From Streptosporangiales bacterium (lineage in GTDB: Bacteria; Actinomycetota; Actinomycetes; Streptosporangiales; Streptosporangiaceae): a stretch of DNA of 48,424 nt. The number at the start of each line of letters is the position of its first letter. Position 1 is the first letter of the stretch. The DNA lies in the NCBI GenBank assembly GCA_009784565.1, contig WRBL01000005.1:1-48424 (forward strand). Direction: 5' to 3'. The notes under the pieces are model-generated. The model had not been told where the DNA came from and did no database searches. It saw only the letters and a program-made list of their open reading frames with translations. A program made the position numbers and the translations under genes. Below, piece after piece: positions 1 through 7,355 of the stretch.

Positions 1-1
1 C

Positions 2-454
2 GAGATCGTCTTCAAGTACCACAACGCCCCCGGCAAGACCGACAGCTCCCGTCACCCCGGGCACCCGAACTGGGCCTCGGTCGGCGATATCGGCTACCTC
101 GACGAAGACGGCTACCTGTTCCTGACCGATCGTTCGGCCGACCTGATCATCTCCGGCGGAGTGAATATCTACCCGCGGGAGGTCGAGGACTGCCTGTTCC
201 CGTACCCCGAGGTGGCCGACGTGGCGGTGATCGGAGTGCCCGACCCGGAGATGGGCGAGTCGGTGCTGGCCGTCGTCCAGCCCGCGGAGGGGGCTGAACC
301 CGGTGACGGCCTCGCCGGGCGGCTGGCCGCGCACGCGCGCGAGCACATCGCCGGCTACAAGATCCCCCGGCGGTTCGAGTTCGTCGCCGAGCTTCCCCGC
401 ACGCCCGTCGGCAAGCTCAACAAACCGAGGCTGCGCGCCGAATACCGCTATTAG
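2..454 (+). CDS. Acyl-CoA synthetase (AMP-binding), C-terminal part only
   Basis: The 3' end of an adenylate-forming acyl-CoA ligase whose start lies before the window; the frame is open from base 2. Visible motifs are the hinge region GDIGYLDEDGYLFLTDRSAD, the following SGGVNIYPREVE segment, and the C-terminal PRTPVGKLNK carrying the conserved catalytic lysine. Enzymes of this family join a carboxylic acid to CoA through an acyl-adenylate. The substrate cannot be read from the C-terminus. The enoyl-CoA hydratase/acyl-CoA dehydrogenase operon at 29.7-35.3 kb lacks its own ligase, but this gene is too far away to assign to it. The next gene (479) has its own promoter-like box. Confidence 0.93.
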   Translation, partial: EIVFKYHNAPGKTDSSRHPGHPNWASVGDIGYLDEDGYLFLTDRSADLIISGGVNIYPREVEDCLFPYPEVADVAVIGVPDPEMGESVLAVVQPAEGAEPGDGLAGRLAAHAREHIAGYKIPRRFEFVAELPRTPVGKLNKPRLRAEYRY

Positions 455-464
455 TCCGGGCGAG

Positions 465-478
465 TACTATTTCGCGAT
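465..478 (+). promoter_or_regulatory. -10 box for a probably leaderless lepB transcript
   Basis: TACTAT at 465-470 lies 8 bases before the GTG start at 479, with no Shine-Dalgarno sequence between, so transcription would begin at or next to the start codon. No clear -35 box is seen. Confidence 0.4.
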
Positions 479-1249
479 GTGACAACTCAATCACCCGCCG
501 CCTGGGCGCCGGCGAAGCCGCCCAGGCAGCCCCGGGCGGGATGGATCGTGTACTGGGCCGTGTTCGGCCTCATCGCCGTGGCCATGGTGAGCTGCCTGGC
601 CGGGTTCCTCATGACCGCCAGGCTCTACACGGCCGACGGGGGATCGATGCAGAACACGATCCGCGTCGGCGACGACATGTGGCTGCAGAAGGGCGACACC
701 GTTCGCCGCGGTGACATCGTCGCCTACACCATTCCGGCGGGCGGCTACGGCCGGATCCCCTCCGGCACCTACATCAAGCGGGTGATCGGCCTCCCCGGTG
801 ACCGAGTGGCCTGCTGCGACGCGCGCGGCGACGTCACGGTCAACGGCCAGGCGCTTCACGAGCAGGCGTACCTTCACCCGGGGGACAAGCCGTCGGCGTT
901 CGCGTTCTCCGCCACCCTCAAGCCGGGGCAGGTGTGGGTGATGGGCGACGACCGGAAGATCTCCTACGACTCGCGGGGATACGGGCCGGTGCCGGAGCAG
1001 TACGTGACCGGCCGGGTCCTCCAGGTCGACCGGGGACTGTCGGGGAAGTTGATGACGACGCCCGCCACCTTCGTGGCTGACGGGCTGGCCCCGCCCGATG
1101 ACCGGGCACCGACCGCCCTGCTGCTCCTGTTCGCCGTGATGGTCCTGTTCGTGGTCCTGGTCCTGGACGGAGGGCTGGGCATCGTCCTCTGGTCGGCTCG
1201 CCGCCGCCGCGCGCACCGTCAGGCGCTGGCGGCGGGCCAGGTAATCTGA
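479..1249 (+). CDS. lepB: Signal peptidase I
   Basis: Type I signal peptidase (S26), 256 aa, which removes signal peptides from exported proteins at the outer face of the membrane. A transmembrane segment spans about residues 22-45, followed by the catalytic serine S56 in GGSMQNT. The general-base lysine is K100 in YIKRVIGLPGD, and the MGDDRKISYDSRGYGPV box comes near residue 155. A second hydrophobic helix (about 212-238) follows the catalytic domain and gives a two-anchor topology, as in several actinobacterial SipX proteins. The GTG start is taken because the N-terminus then has the expected short cytoplasmic segment, and a -10-like box lies just upstream. It stands alone, with the GNAT gene 5 bases downstream. 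Confidence 0.93.
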   Translation: MTTQSPAAWAPAKPPRQPRAGWIVYWAVFGLIAVAMVSCLAGFLMTARLYTADGGSMQNTIRVGDDMWLQKGDTVRRGDIVAYTIPAGGYGRIPSGTYIKRVIGLPGDRVACCDARGDVTVNGQALHEQAYLHPGDKPSAFAFSATLKPGQVWVMGDDRKISYDSRGYGPVPEQYVTGRVLQVDRGLSGKLMTTPATFVADGLAPPDDRAPTALLLLFAVMVLFVVLVLDGGLGIVLWSARRRRAHRQALAAGQVI

Positions 1250-1254
1250 GAGGA
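1242..1254 (+). promoter_or_regulatory. -10 box and RBS before the GNAT gene
   Basis: TAATCT (1242-1247) is 7 bases from the ATG at 1255. The spacer GAGAGGA also resembles a ribosome binding site, so the gene could be read leaderless or with lepB. Confidence 0.35.
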
Positions 1255-1956
1255 ATGGAGTCCTCTTCGTCCCGGTTTGACGAACCGCTCGACAACCCGG
1301 CCTATGCCTCTCTGGCCGGTCCCCACGCCGCCCTCGCGGAACGGAGCGGAGACGTCCTGCGCTACCCGCCGGAGATCTCCCCGTTCATCGGCATGCCGGA
1401 CGACCCCGGGCCCGCCGACTGGGCCGCCGCCGCGGCCTTCGTCGGCCCGGGCGGGCTGGCCGTGATGCCGGCCAGGTACGGGCCGTTCCCGGACGGCTGG
1501 GAAGTCCTGGCGATGAACGACGGCGTCCAGATGGTCGCCGAGAGCCTGGAACCGGCGGCGGACCCCGAGGCCGTGCCCCTCGGCCCGCACGACGTCCCCG
1601 AGATGCTCGACCTGGTCGAGCGGACGAAGCCGGGCCCGTTCGCGCCCCGCACCATCGAGCTCGGCACCTACCTCGGCATCCGCCGCGAAGGGAAACTAGT
1701 GGCCATGGCGGGGGAGCGGATGCGCCCGCCGGGCTACACGGAGATCAGCGCGGTCTGCACCGACGGGGCCTGGCGCGGTCACGGCTTCGCCGCCCGCCTG
1801 ACCCGCGCCGTCGCCGTCGGCATCGTCAAGCGCGGCGACACCCCGTTCCTCCACGCCGTCGCCACCAACACGAACGCGATCCGCCTGTACGAGAAGATGG
1901 GCTTCGTCCTCCGCCGCACCACCGTCTTCCCCCGCGCCCGCGCCCCGAAGGCCTGA
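1255..1956 (+). CDS. GNAT family N-acetyltransferase
   Basis: A 233-aa protein with a C-terminal GNAT fold (FR47 type). The acetyl-CoA binding loop is in the segment VCTDGAWRGHGFAARL (about residues 162-177), and the conserved NTNAIRLYEKMGF helix follows (about 206-218). The N-terminal half is a less conserved companion domain. GNAT enzymes move an acetyl group from acetyl-CoA to an amine; the acceptor cannot be deduced here. The gene begins 5 bases after lepB, and a CoA-binding protein gene follows 4 bases downstream. The three may form one transcription unit, although promoter-like boxes also precede lepB and this gene. The last 131 bases are also covered by the antisense tail of the rarA reading frame. 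Confidence 0.9.
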   Translation: MESSSSRFDEPLDNPAYASLAGPHAALAERSGDVLRYPPEISPFIGMPDDPGPADWAAAAAFVGPGGLAVMPARYGPFPDGWEVLAMNDGVQMVAESLEPAADPEAVPLGPHDVPEMLDLVERTKPGPFAPRTIELGTYLGIRREGKLVAMAGERMRPPGYTEISAVCTDGAWRGHGFAARLTRAVAVGIVKRGDTPFLHAVATNTNAIRLYEKMGFVLRRTTVFPRARAPKA

Positions 1957-3688
1957 AAGTATGGTGACCACCGTGACCGAGATGGATGATGTCGCTGAAA
2001 AGATCCTGCGGACGTACGGCACGATCACCGTGGTGGGGGCGAGCCGGGATCCGGGCAAGGAGGCGCACGGGGTGCCCGCGCTGATGAGGCGGCACGGGTG
2101 GCGGATCATCCCGGTGAACCCGCATGCGGACGAGATCCTGGGCGAGACCGTCTACCGGACCCTGGCCGAGGTGCCGGAGCAGGTGGGATTCGTGGACGTG
2201 TTCCGGCCGTCGGGGCAGACGCCGGACGTCGCCCGGCAGGCGGTCGCCGCCGGGGCGACCGCCCTGTGGCTGCAACTCGGCATCGCGTCCGCCGAGGCCC
2301 GCGCCATCGCCGAAGACGCCGGCCTGCTCTACGTGGAGAACCGGTGCCTGGCCATCGAACAGCGTCGCCTCGGACTGAGTGCCCCCGCCGTGTAAGCGCC
2401 GGGAGTCCCGGAGACGGTTCCACTCGGTCAGTCGCTCGCGGATAACGCGCTCGTGGCCGTTGCCGGCCGGGGCGTAGAGCGTTTCCCGGTCCAGGCCGTC
2501 GGGGAAGTAGTCGGCGCCCGAGAACCCGTCGTCCGCGTCCGGGTCGTACTGGTAGCCCTCGCCGTAGCCGAGGTCCTTCATGAGGCGGGTCGGGGCGTTC
2601 AGGATGTGGGCCGGCGGCATGAGGGACCCGGTGCGCCGGGCGAGCGCTCGCGCGGCGCTGAAGCCCCGGTAGACCGCCACCGACTTCGGCGCCGTCGCCA
2701 GATAGACGACGGCCTGGGCGATCGCGAGTTCCCCTTCCGGGGAGCCGAGGCGCTCGTACACATCCCAGGCGGCCAGGGACTGGTGGACGGCCTGCGGGTC
2801 GGCGATCGCGATGTCCTCGGTCGCGAAGCGGACCAGGCGCCGGGCGATGTACAGCGGGTCCTCACCGCCCTCCAGCATCCGGGCCAGCCAGTACAGGGCG
2901 GCGTCCGGATCTGACCCGCGCATGGACTTGTGCAGGGCGGAGATGAGGTTGTAGTGCCCTTCCTGCGACTTGTCGTACAGGGGCGCCCGCTTCTGCGTCG
3001 CCCCCGCGAGGGCGGCCGTGTCTATCGGCCCGGGCAGTGGCTGCACCTGCTCGATGAGGTTGAGCAGGTACCGGCCGTCGCCGTCGGCCATCGCGATCAG
3101 CGCCTGCCGGGCGTCGGCGGTCAGCGGCAGCCGGGTCCCGGTCAGCCGCTCGGCCCGGCCGATGAGCGTGTCCATGGTGTCATCGTCGAGGCGCCGGAGG
3201 ACCAGCACCTGGCAGCGGGACAGCAGAGCGGCGTTCAGCTCGAAGCTGGGGTTCTCCGTGGTCGCGCCGACCAGCACGACCGTGCCGTCCTCCACGTACG
3301 GCAGGAAGGAGTCCTGCTGGGCCCGGTTGAACCGGTGGATCTCGTCGACGAACAGCAGGGTTCCCAGCCCGGTTTCCCGGCGCCGCCGGGCCGTCTGGAA
3401 GACCTTCCGCAGGTCGGCGACGCCGGAGAAGGTCGCCGACAGCGGTTCGAACGTCAAGTTCGTGCGTTCGGCCAGCAGGCGGGCGATCGTCGTCTTCCCG
3501 CACCCGGGCGGTCCCCACAAGATCATCGACACCAGCCGGTTCCCGGCGACCATCCGGCCGACCGGGGCGTCGGGCGACAGGAGATGGTCCTGTCCCGCGA
3601 CGTCGCCGAGGGCCTTCGGCCGGAGCCGGTCGGCCAGCGGGCGGGAGGCGTCGTCGACCTCGAACAGCGACGGCGGTTCCTGGTCCAC
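1826..3688 (-). CDS. rarA: Replication-associated recombination protein A, with an abnormal antisense C-terminal tail
   Basis: AAA+ ATPase of the RarA/MgsA/WRNIP1 family, which acts at stalled replication forks and on single-stranded-DNA-bound replisomes. Walker A GPPGCGKT is at residues 59-66, Walker B LLFVDEIHRF at 111-120, with a GATTENPSFELN sensor segment and the conserved C-terminal tetramerisation region (...GEGYQYDPD...). Start: GTG at 3688, with a strong AGGAGG seven bases upstream. The family is usually about 440-450 aa, and recognisable homology ends near residue 431 (about base 2396). The frame has no stop there and continues another 189 codons to 1826, exactly antisense to the CoA-binding gene and the end of the GNAT gene. 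The tail is low-complexity Arg/Gly-rich sequence, so I infer a lost stop codon or a sequencing error rather than a new domain. Confidence 0.9.
   Translation of the reverse strand: MDQEPPSLFEVDDASRPLADRLRPKALGDVAGQDHLLSPDAPVGRMVAGNRLVSMILWGPPGCGKTTIARLLAERTNLTFEPLSATFSGVADLRKVFQTARRRRETGLGTLLFVDEIHRFNRAQQDSFLPYVEDGTVVLVGATTENPSFELNAALLSRCQVLVLRRLDDDTMDTLIGRAERLTGTRLPLTADARQALIAMADGDGRYLLNLIEQVQPLPGPIDTAALAGATQKRAPLYDKSQEGHYNLISALHKSMRGSDPDAALYWLARMLEGGEDPLYIARRLVRFATEDIAIADPQAVHQSLAAWDVYERLGSPEGELAIAQAVVYLATAPKSVAVYRGFSAARALARRTGSLMPPAHILNAPTRLMKDLGYGEGYQYDPDADDGFSGADYFPDGLDRETLYAPAGNGHERVIRERLTEWNRLRDSRRLHGGGTQSEATLFDGQAPVLHVEQAGVFGDGAGLGGRDAELQPQGGRPGGDRLPGDVRRLPRRPEHVHESHLLRHLGQGPVDGLAQDLVRMRVHRDDPPPVPPHQRGHPVRLLARIPARPHHGDRAVRPQDLFSDIIHLGHGGHHTFRPSGRGRGGRRWCGGGRSPSSRTGGSRSCWWRRRGGTGCRRA
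1961..2395 (+). CDS. CoA-binding domain protein (YccU-like)
   Basis: A 144-aa single-domain Rossmann protein of the CoA_binding_2 family. The nucleotide-binding loop TITVVGASRDPGKEAHGVP lies at about residues 20-39, and the end of the fold reads LLYVENRCLAIEQRRL (about 122-137). Family members bind CoA or acyl-CoA; the physiological role is not established. The ATG at 1961 follows GNAT by 4 bases. The TAA stop at 2393-2395 is read as a TTA leucine codon by the rarA frame on the other strand, which runs through this whole gene in antisense. Confidence 0.9.
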   Translation: MVTTVTEMDDVAEKILRTYGTITVVGASRDPGKEAHGVPALMRRHGWRIIPVNPHADEILGETVYRTLAEVPEQVGFVDVFRPSGQTPDVARQAVAAGATALWLQLGIASAEARAIAEDAGLLYVENRCLAIEQRRLGLSAPAV

Positions 3689-3736
3689 GTTCGGCCTCCT
3701 GACGAGTCGCGGGCGGGAAGCGGGGTAGTAGCGTCC

Positions 3737-3748
3737 ACTCTGCAGAGT
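3737..3748. promoter_or_regulatory. 12-bp perfect palindrome between rarA and the luciferase-like gene
   Basis: ACTCTGCAGAGT is a perfect palindrome in the 104-base divergent intergenic region, suitable for a dimeric repressor. No direct proof of use. Confidence 0.3.
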
Positions 3749-3792
3749 AGGGGGTCAGGAACCCGCGACTACGAGAAGGGACGCTTGCGACG

Positions 3793-4662
3793 ATGCGGAT
3801 CGGTATCGGACTGCCCAACACGGTGCCCGGCACGGACGGCGCGCTCATGATCGACTGGGCGCGGCGCGCGGAGGAACGGGGCTTCGCGTTCGTGTCCACG
3901 ATCGGACGCGTGGGCTATCCGTCCTACGACTCGCTGACGTCGCTGGCCGCGGTCGCCGGAGCGACCTCGCGGATCGGGCTGCTGACCAACGTGGTACTCG
4001 GCCCGGCCTACGCGGACGCGGTGCTGGCGAAGACCGCGATGACGCTCGCCCGGCTGTCGGGCGAGCGCCTCACTCTCGGGCTCGGCATCGGCGCGCGCCG
4101 GTCGGACTACACGCCGAGCGAGCGTGCCTTCGCCGGACGCGGCCGGGCATTCGACCGCCAGCTTGAGTTCCTGAACCGGGCCTTCGCGGGCGAGCCAGTG
4201 GCCGACGGGGATTTCCCCGGAGAGAAACGCCTGGCCGGGCCGGCGGGCGAGAACATCCCGCTGCTGATCGGCGGGCACAGCGAGCAGGCCGTGCGCCGCA
4301 CCGTCGAGTACGCGGCCGGGTGGACGGGCGCGGGCGGCGGGCCGAGCCGCGCCGAACCGATGGTGGCCCGTATCGTCGACGCCTGGCGCGCGGCCGGGCG
4401 CGCAGGCGATCCGCGGCTGCTCGGCCTGGCCTACTTCTGCGCGGACGCCGCCGGGGCCGACGCGTCCGACCATTACCTGCGCTCGTATTACGCCTATTCC
4501 GGCGACCACGCGGCCACCATCGCCGACGGCGCGGTTCGCACGCCCGCGCGGATCCGCAGCATCGTGGACGAGTTCGCCGCGATCGGCATGAACGAGGTGA
4601 CTTTCGCTCCCACGGTGCCGCACCTCACCGAGGTCGACCGCCTGGCGGACCTGGTCCTGTGA
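3793..4662 (+). CDS. LLM-class F420-dependent oxidoreductase
   Basis: A 289-aa luciferase-like monooxygenase-fold protein. The N-terminus MRIGIGLPNTVPG is typical of F420-binding members, as are the segments RIGLLTNVVLGP (about 60-71) and LGLGIGARRSDYTPS (about 94-108), with GENIPLLIGGHSEQAVRRTVEYAAGW (about 153-178) forming the phosphate-binding end of the barrel. Such enzymes use reduced F420 (or FMN) for hydride transfer; the substrate is not predictable. A GAAGGGA ribosome site lies 11 bases before the ATG. It is convergent with the TPR gene, the two stops being 1 base apart. Confidence 0.88.
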   Translation: MRIGIGLPNTVPGTDGALMIDWARRAEERGFAFVSTIGRVGYPSYDSLTSLAAVAGATSRIGLLTNVVLGPAYADAVLAKTAMTLARLSGERLTLGLGIGARRSDYTPSERAFAGRGRAFDRQLEFLNRAFAGEPVADGDFPGEKRLAGPAGENIPLLIGGHSEQAVRRTVEYAAGWTGAGGGPSRAEPMVARIVDAWRAAGRAGDPRLLGLAYFCADAAGADASDHYLRSYYAYSGDHAATIADGAVRTPARIRSIVDEFAAIGMNEVTFAPTVPHLTEVDRLADLVL

Positions 4663-4663
4663 C

Positions 4664-5221
4664 CTAGTCGATACGGCGCTTGCCCTCGAGCAGGTTCTGG
4701 AGGGCTTCCTGGGTGAACTGGGTGTCCGGGTGGGCGGTCCCGAGCACGCGGGTCTGGTCGGCCAGCAGGTGGCGGTACTCCTTCTCCGCCTGCTTCAGCT
4801 TGCCCTGCATGACCTGCATCCGGGCGATCTGCAGGCGGGCGACGAACACCGACAGGTGCTCCGGGCCCAGAAGCCGCACCCGGGCGTGGAGCGACGACCG
4901 GTACTCGCGCTCCGCCGCGTGGTATTTTCCCTGCTGGGCGAGGGATCGCGCGAGCTGGTGCTGGGTGTGAATCGCGGTGATGTTCCGGGTCCCGTGGATC
5001 CGGCGGTGGGCGATGCGCAGCAGCCGGTAATGACGCTCGGCGGCGGCGTGGTCGCCCGCCAGGGCCAGCTGCCGGGCCTGGTGGTGCCGGTGCGCGAGGG
5101 TGCTGAGCGTGGGAGGATGCACGCGGCCCGCTCGCAGGTGGACGACGATGATCGCCAGAGCCCACAAGCCCCCCGCGGCACCCAGCCCGCCCCCGATGGC
5201 CAGCAGTTGGGTCGCGTTCAC
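4664..5221 (-). CDS. Membrane-anchored tetratricopeptide repeat protein
   Basis: A 185-aa protein from the GTG at 5221. A hydrophobic N-terminal helix (about residues 5-27) is followed by three or four TPR-like helix pairs. These have the period seen in LARSLAQQGKYHAAEREYRSSL, ARMQVMQGKLKQAEKEYRHLL and AHPDTQFTQEALQNLLEGK, which is the kinesin-light-chain style TPR_12 pattern. It probably acts as a membrane-tethered protein-binding scaffold; no enzymatic motif is present. The longer start at 5269 is possible. I prefer 5221 because a TACGCT box lies 7 bases before it and the membrane segment then comes first. Confidence 0.75.
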   Translation of the reverse strand: MNATQLLAIGGGLGAAGGLWALAIIVVHLRAGRVHPPTLSTLAHRHHQARQLALAGDHAAAERHYRLLRIAHRRIHGTRNITAIHTQHQLARSLAQQGKYHAAEREYRSSLHARVRLLGPEHLSVFVARLQIARMQVMQGKLKQAEKEYRHLLADQTRVLGTAHPDTQFTQEALQNLLEGKRRID

Positions 5222-5228
5222 GGTCGTA

Positions 5229-5234
5229 AGCGTA
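5229..5234 (-). promoter_or_regulatory. -10 box for a probably leaderless TPR-protein transcript
   Basis: TACGCT on the minus strand ends 7 bases before the GTG at 5221, with no ribosome site in between. Confidence 0.3.
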
Positions 5235-5291
5235 CGGGGCCAAAGTGAATGCCGCGATCCGGACACCATGATCCGTTCGGCTTGATCGGTT

Positions 5292-6020
5292 TCAGGGAAC
5301 CAGTCGCCGGCGCAGCCCGTCGAGGTCGGCGCCCGGCACCCCGGCGGCCTCCAGGTAGGCGGGCACGTCGAGGTCCTGGACCAGGCTGGTGATCGACTCC
5401 GTGAGCGTCGTGCCCCGTGCCTTCAGGCGCCCGTAGAGACTCGGTTCGTGCTGCTCGAAGCCCAGGAGGTCGTAGACGGCCGTCATCTGGCCCAGGGTGA
5501 GCGCGTAGTCCGCCGCGATCGCCTCCGGGGTAGCCCCGGCCAGGCTGAGCAGCAGGAGGCTGATCAGGCCGGTACGGTCCCGGCCGGCCGCGCAGTGGAA
5601 GATGACACCGCCTTCCGGGGCCCGCGCGATCGCGGTCAGGACCGCCGCGACCCGGTCGGCCCGCGTGTCGAGGAAGGGGCGGTAGTACAGAGGGGTGCCG
5701 TCGAGTCCTTCGGCGCGGATGCGGTGCCACAGGTCCACGTCATCGACACCGTCGAGCGGGACCATCCTGGTCTCGATGCCCGCCGGGGGAACGCCGGGCC
5801 GGACCTCAGCCGGGTTGCGCAGGTCGATGACGGTGCGGACCCCGGCCTGCCGGGCCGCCTCCCAGCCGGCGGCGGTGATGAGCCGGGTGTCGGCGGACCG
5901 GATCAGCCGCCCGTAGCGGGTCGTCGCCCCCGAGGCGGTGGGCAGCCCGCCGAGGTCCCGGGCGTTGCAGAAGCCTTCCCATCGGATCCACCGGTCCGCG
6001 TGCCGCGCGTCCGTCGTCAT
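5292..6020 (-). CDS. Tyrosine-protein phosphatase (DSP-like, Y_phosphatase3 type)
   Basis: A 242-aa phosphatase. The start region WEGFCNARDLGGLPT is the conserved N-terminal signature (compare mycobacterial PtpB, 'FRDVGG'). The CX5R catalytic loop is HCAAGRDRTG at residues 142-151, with nucleophile C143 and phosphate-binding R149. IDLRNPAEV near residue 65 carries the general-acid side of the fold. It removes phosphate from tyrosine or lipid phosphoesters; the substrate is unknown. The start at 6020 (MTTDARHADRW) is chosen because the much longer open frame upstream is antisense to the acetamidase gene. The acetamidase gene ends 32 bases upstream on the same strand. Confidence 0.9.
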   Translation of the reverse strand: MTTDARHADRWIRWEGFCNARDLGGLPTASGATTRYGRLIRSADTRLITAAGWEAARQAGVRTVIDLRNPAEVRPGVPPAGIETRMVPLDGVDDVDLWHRIRAEGLDGTPLYYRPFLDTRADRVAAVLTAIARAPEGGVIFHCAAGRDRTGLISLLLLSLAGATPEAIAADYALTLGQMTAVYDLLGFEQHEPSLYGRLKARGTTLTESITSLVQDLDVPAYLEAAGVPGADLDGLRRRLVP

Positions 6021-6052
6021 GGACCTGACGCTCCGCCATGCCGCGGGCGAGG

Positions 6053-6994
6053 TCAAGCGGCCGAGAGCAGACCGTCCGGGAGCAGCGCGTGGACGCCCCA
6101 GACGCCATTCGCGACCTGGGTGACCCGCAGGTCGGCGCACGTGCTGGCCAGGGCGAGGGCCTCCGGGCGGCTGGTGCCGCAGAGGCCCGCCAGCCAGGTG
6201 ACCATGGCGTCGAGGGCGTCGCCCATGGCGGCATTCAGGTCCTCGCTGAAACCGAACGTGACCCGACCGGCGGGAGTCACGGCATGGACGGCCTTCAGCG
6301 CGGGACGGGTCTCGATGTCCACGGTGACCGTCGTGGTCATCGGGCACTCGACCGCGGTGCCGCAGGACTCGCCGTCGCCCTGCGCGGCGTGCCCGTCGCC
6401 CAGGTACAGCAGGGCGCCTTCCGTATTGACCGGCAGGTACAGGGTGGAGCCGGCGACGAGTTCCTTGCAGTCGATGTTGCCGCCGGACTCGGGACGCGGC
6501 GGGATCGTGGAGTGCGGGCCCGGCGCCGCCGGGGCGGTGCCGGTGATGCCGAGGAACGGGGCGACCGGGCGGGTGTACTTCCCGTTGGCGGTGGCGGTTC
6601 CCCGCGCGGTGTCGATCTCCCAGAGCAGCATGACGCGGTCTTCGGGCCGGGTGAGGCCGAGTCGCCGCGCGACCGGGGAGTCCGGGCGGGGCGGCGATCC
6701 GGTCCAGCCCCATTCGCCGGGGGTGATGGTGTCCAGGCGCACGGCGAGCGTGTCACCAGGGCGGGCGCCGCGCACCGCTACGGGACCGGTCAGGCAGTGA
6801 CCGCGCGCCTCGCGGCTGAACATCGTCGGCTGCCCCTCGTCGCCGGGAAACCGGTGCCGGGCCAGGTACCCGCGGGCGTCGAGCGACGCGACGGTGACCG
6901 TGTCGCCGGGATCGATCGTCAGCCGGGGCTCGTGCCCGGGGTCGAAGCAGTTGACGGTGGTCTCCGGGGCCGGATCGAGACGGTGAGAAGCCAT
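6053..6994 (-). CDS. Acetamidase/formamidase family protein
   Basis: A 313-aa protein of the FmdA_AmdA family, which hydrolyses formamide, acetamide and related short amides to ammonia and the acid. The all-beta core is recognisable from TVNCFDPGHEPRLTIDPGDTVTV (about 13-35), TGPVAVRGARPGDTLAVRL (about 62-80), the metal-site-like GGNIDCKELVAGSTLYLPV (about 173-191) and LLYLGDGHAAQGDGE (about 196-210). Start: ATG at 6994, six bases after a GATAAT -10 box. The reading frame stays open further upstream, but that extension has no family resemblance. The product would supply nitrogen from amides. No transporter or regulator lies beside it. Confidence 0.88.
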   Translation of the reverse strand: MASHRLDPAPETTVNCFDPGHEPRLTIDPGDTVTVASLDARGYLARHRFPGDEGQPTMFSREARGHCLTGPVAVRGARPGDTLAVRLDTITPGEWGWTGSPPRPDSPVARRLGLTRPEDRVMLLWEIDTARGTATANGKYTRPVAPFLGITGTAPAAPGPHSTIPPRPESGGNIDCKELVAGSTLYLPVNTEGALLYLGDGHAAQGDGESCGTAVECPMTTTVTVDIETRPALKAVHAVTPAGRVTFGFSEDLNAAMGDALDAMVTWLAGLCGTSRPEALALASTCADLRVTQVANGVWGVHALLPDGLLSAA

Positions 6995-7355
6995 GCGTTC
7001 ATTATCGCTTCCGGGTACACGGGCGCGGCTGATCCGGAAGGCGGGCAGGCGGACCGACGGCCGGGCGATCGGCAGTGCGTGGCCGGGGCCCGCGAGTGGC
7101 TTGGGCCGATCGGCGAATCGATGTTCGAAGATCGCGAACACCGATTCCTCGGGAAAACCCGTGACCGTGGGAGCCTGGCCGGGGACCGACGGCTGAGGCG
7201 GTCTCGATTGATGCCGCTGGCCGGGGCTTCCATCGCGGGCCGGGGTCGCGGGTGGCGAGAACAACGAATTCGAAAATGATCTTGGTGCTACATAGTGAAA
7301 TACATGCTATCGCGATGTAGTGTTTAGGGGACGGGCGGATAGGGGGTGATCCGGG
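6995..7355. other. 361-base divergent intergenic region with AT-rich promoter zone
   Basis: No gene seen. The part nearest the HNH gene (7265-7325) is clearly AT-richer than its surroundings. It contains an inverted pair CTACAT (7288-7293) / ATGTAG (7315-7320) enclosing ATAG/CTAT, and TTGGTG (7283-7288) as a possible -35. A G-rich ribosome site precedes 7356. The rest has no feature I can support. Confidence 0.5.
7001..7006 (-). promoter_or_regulatory. -10 box for a leaderless acetamidase transcript
   Basis: GATAAT on the minus strand lies 6 bases before the ATG at 6994; a near-consensus -10 at leaderless spacing, which also fixes the start. Confidence 0.45.

Noticed and set aside
491-1216. 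Long open frames opposite lepB and many other genes (for example 2453-3850 opposite rarA, 41972-47215 opposite the STAND gene)
   Set aside because: They mirror real genes in the antisense direction, are Arg/Gly/Pro-rich, contain no family motifs and are expected in high-GC DNA with few stop codons.
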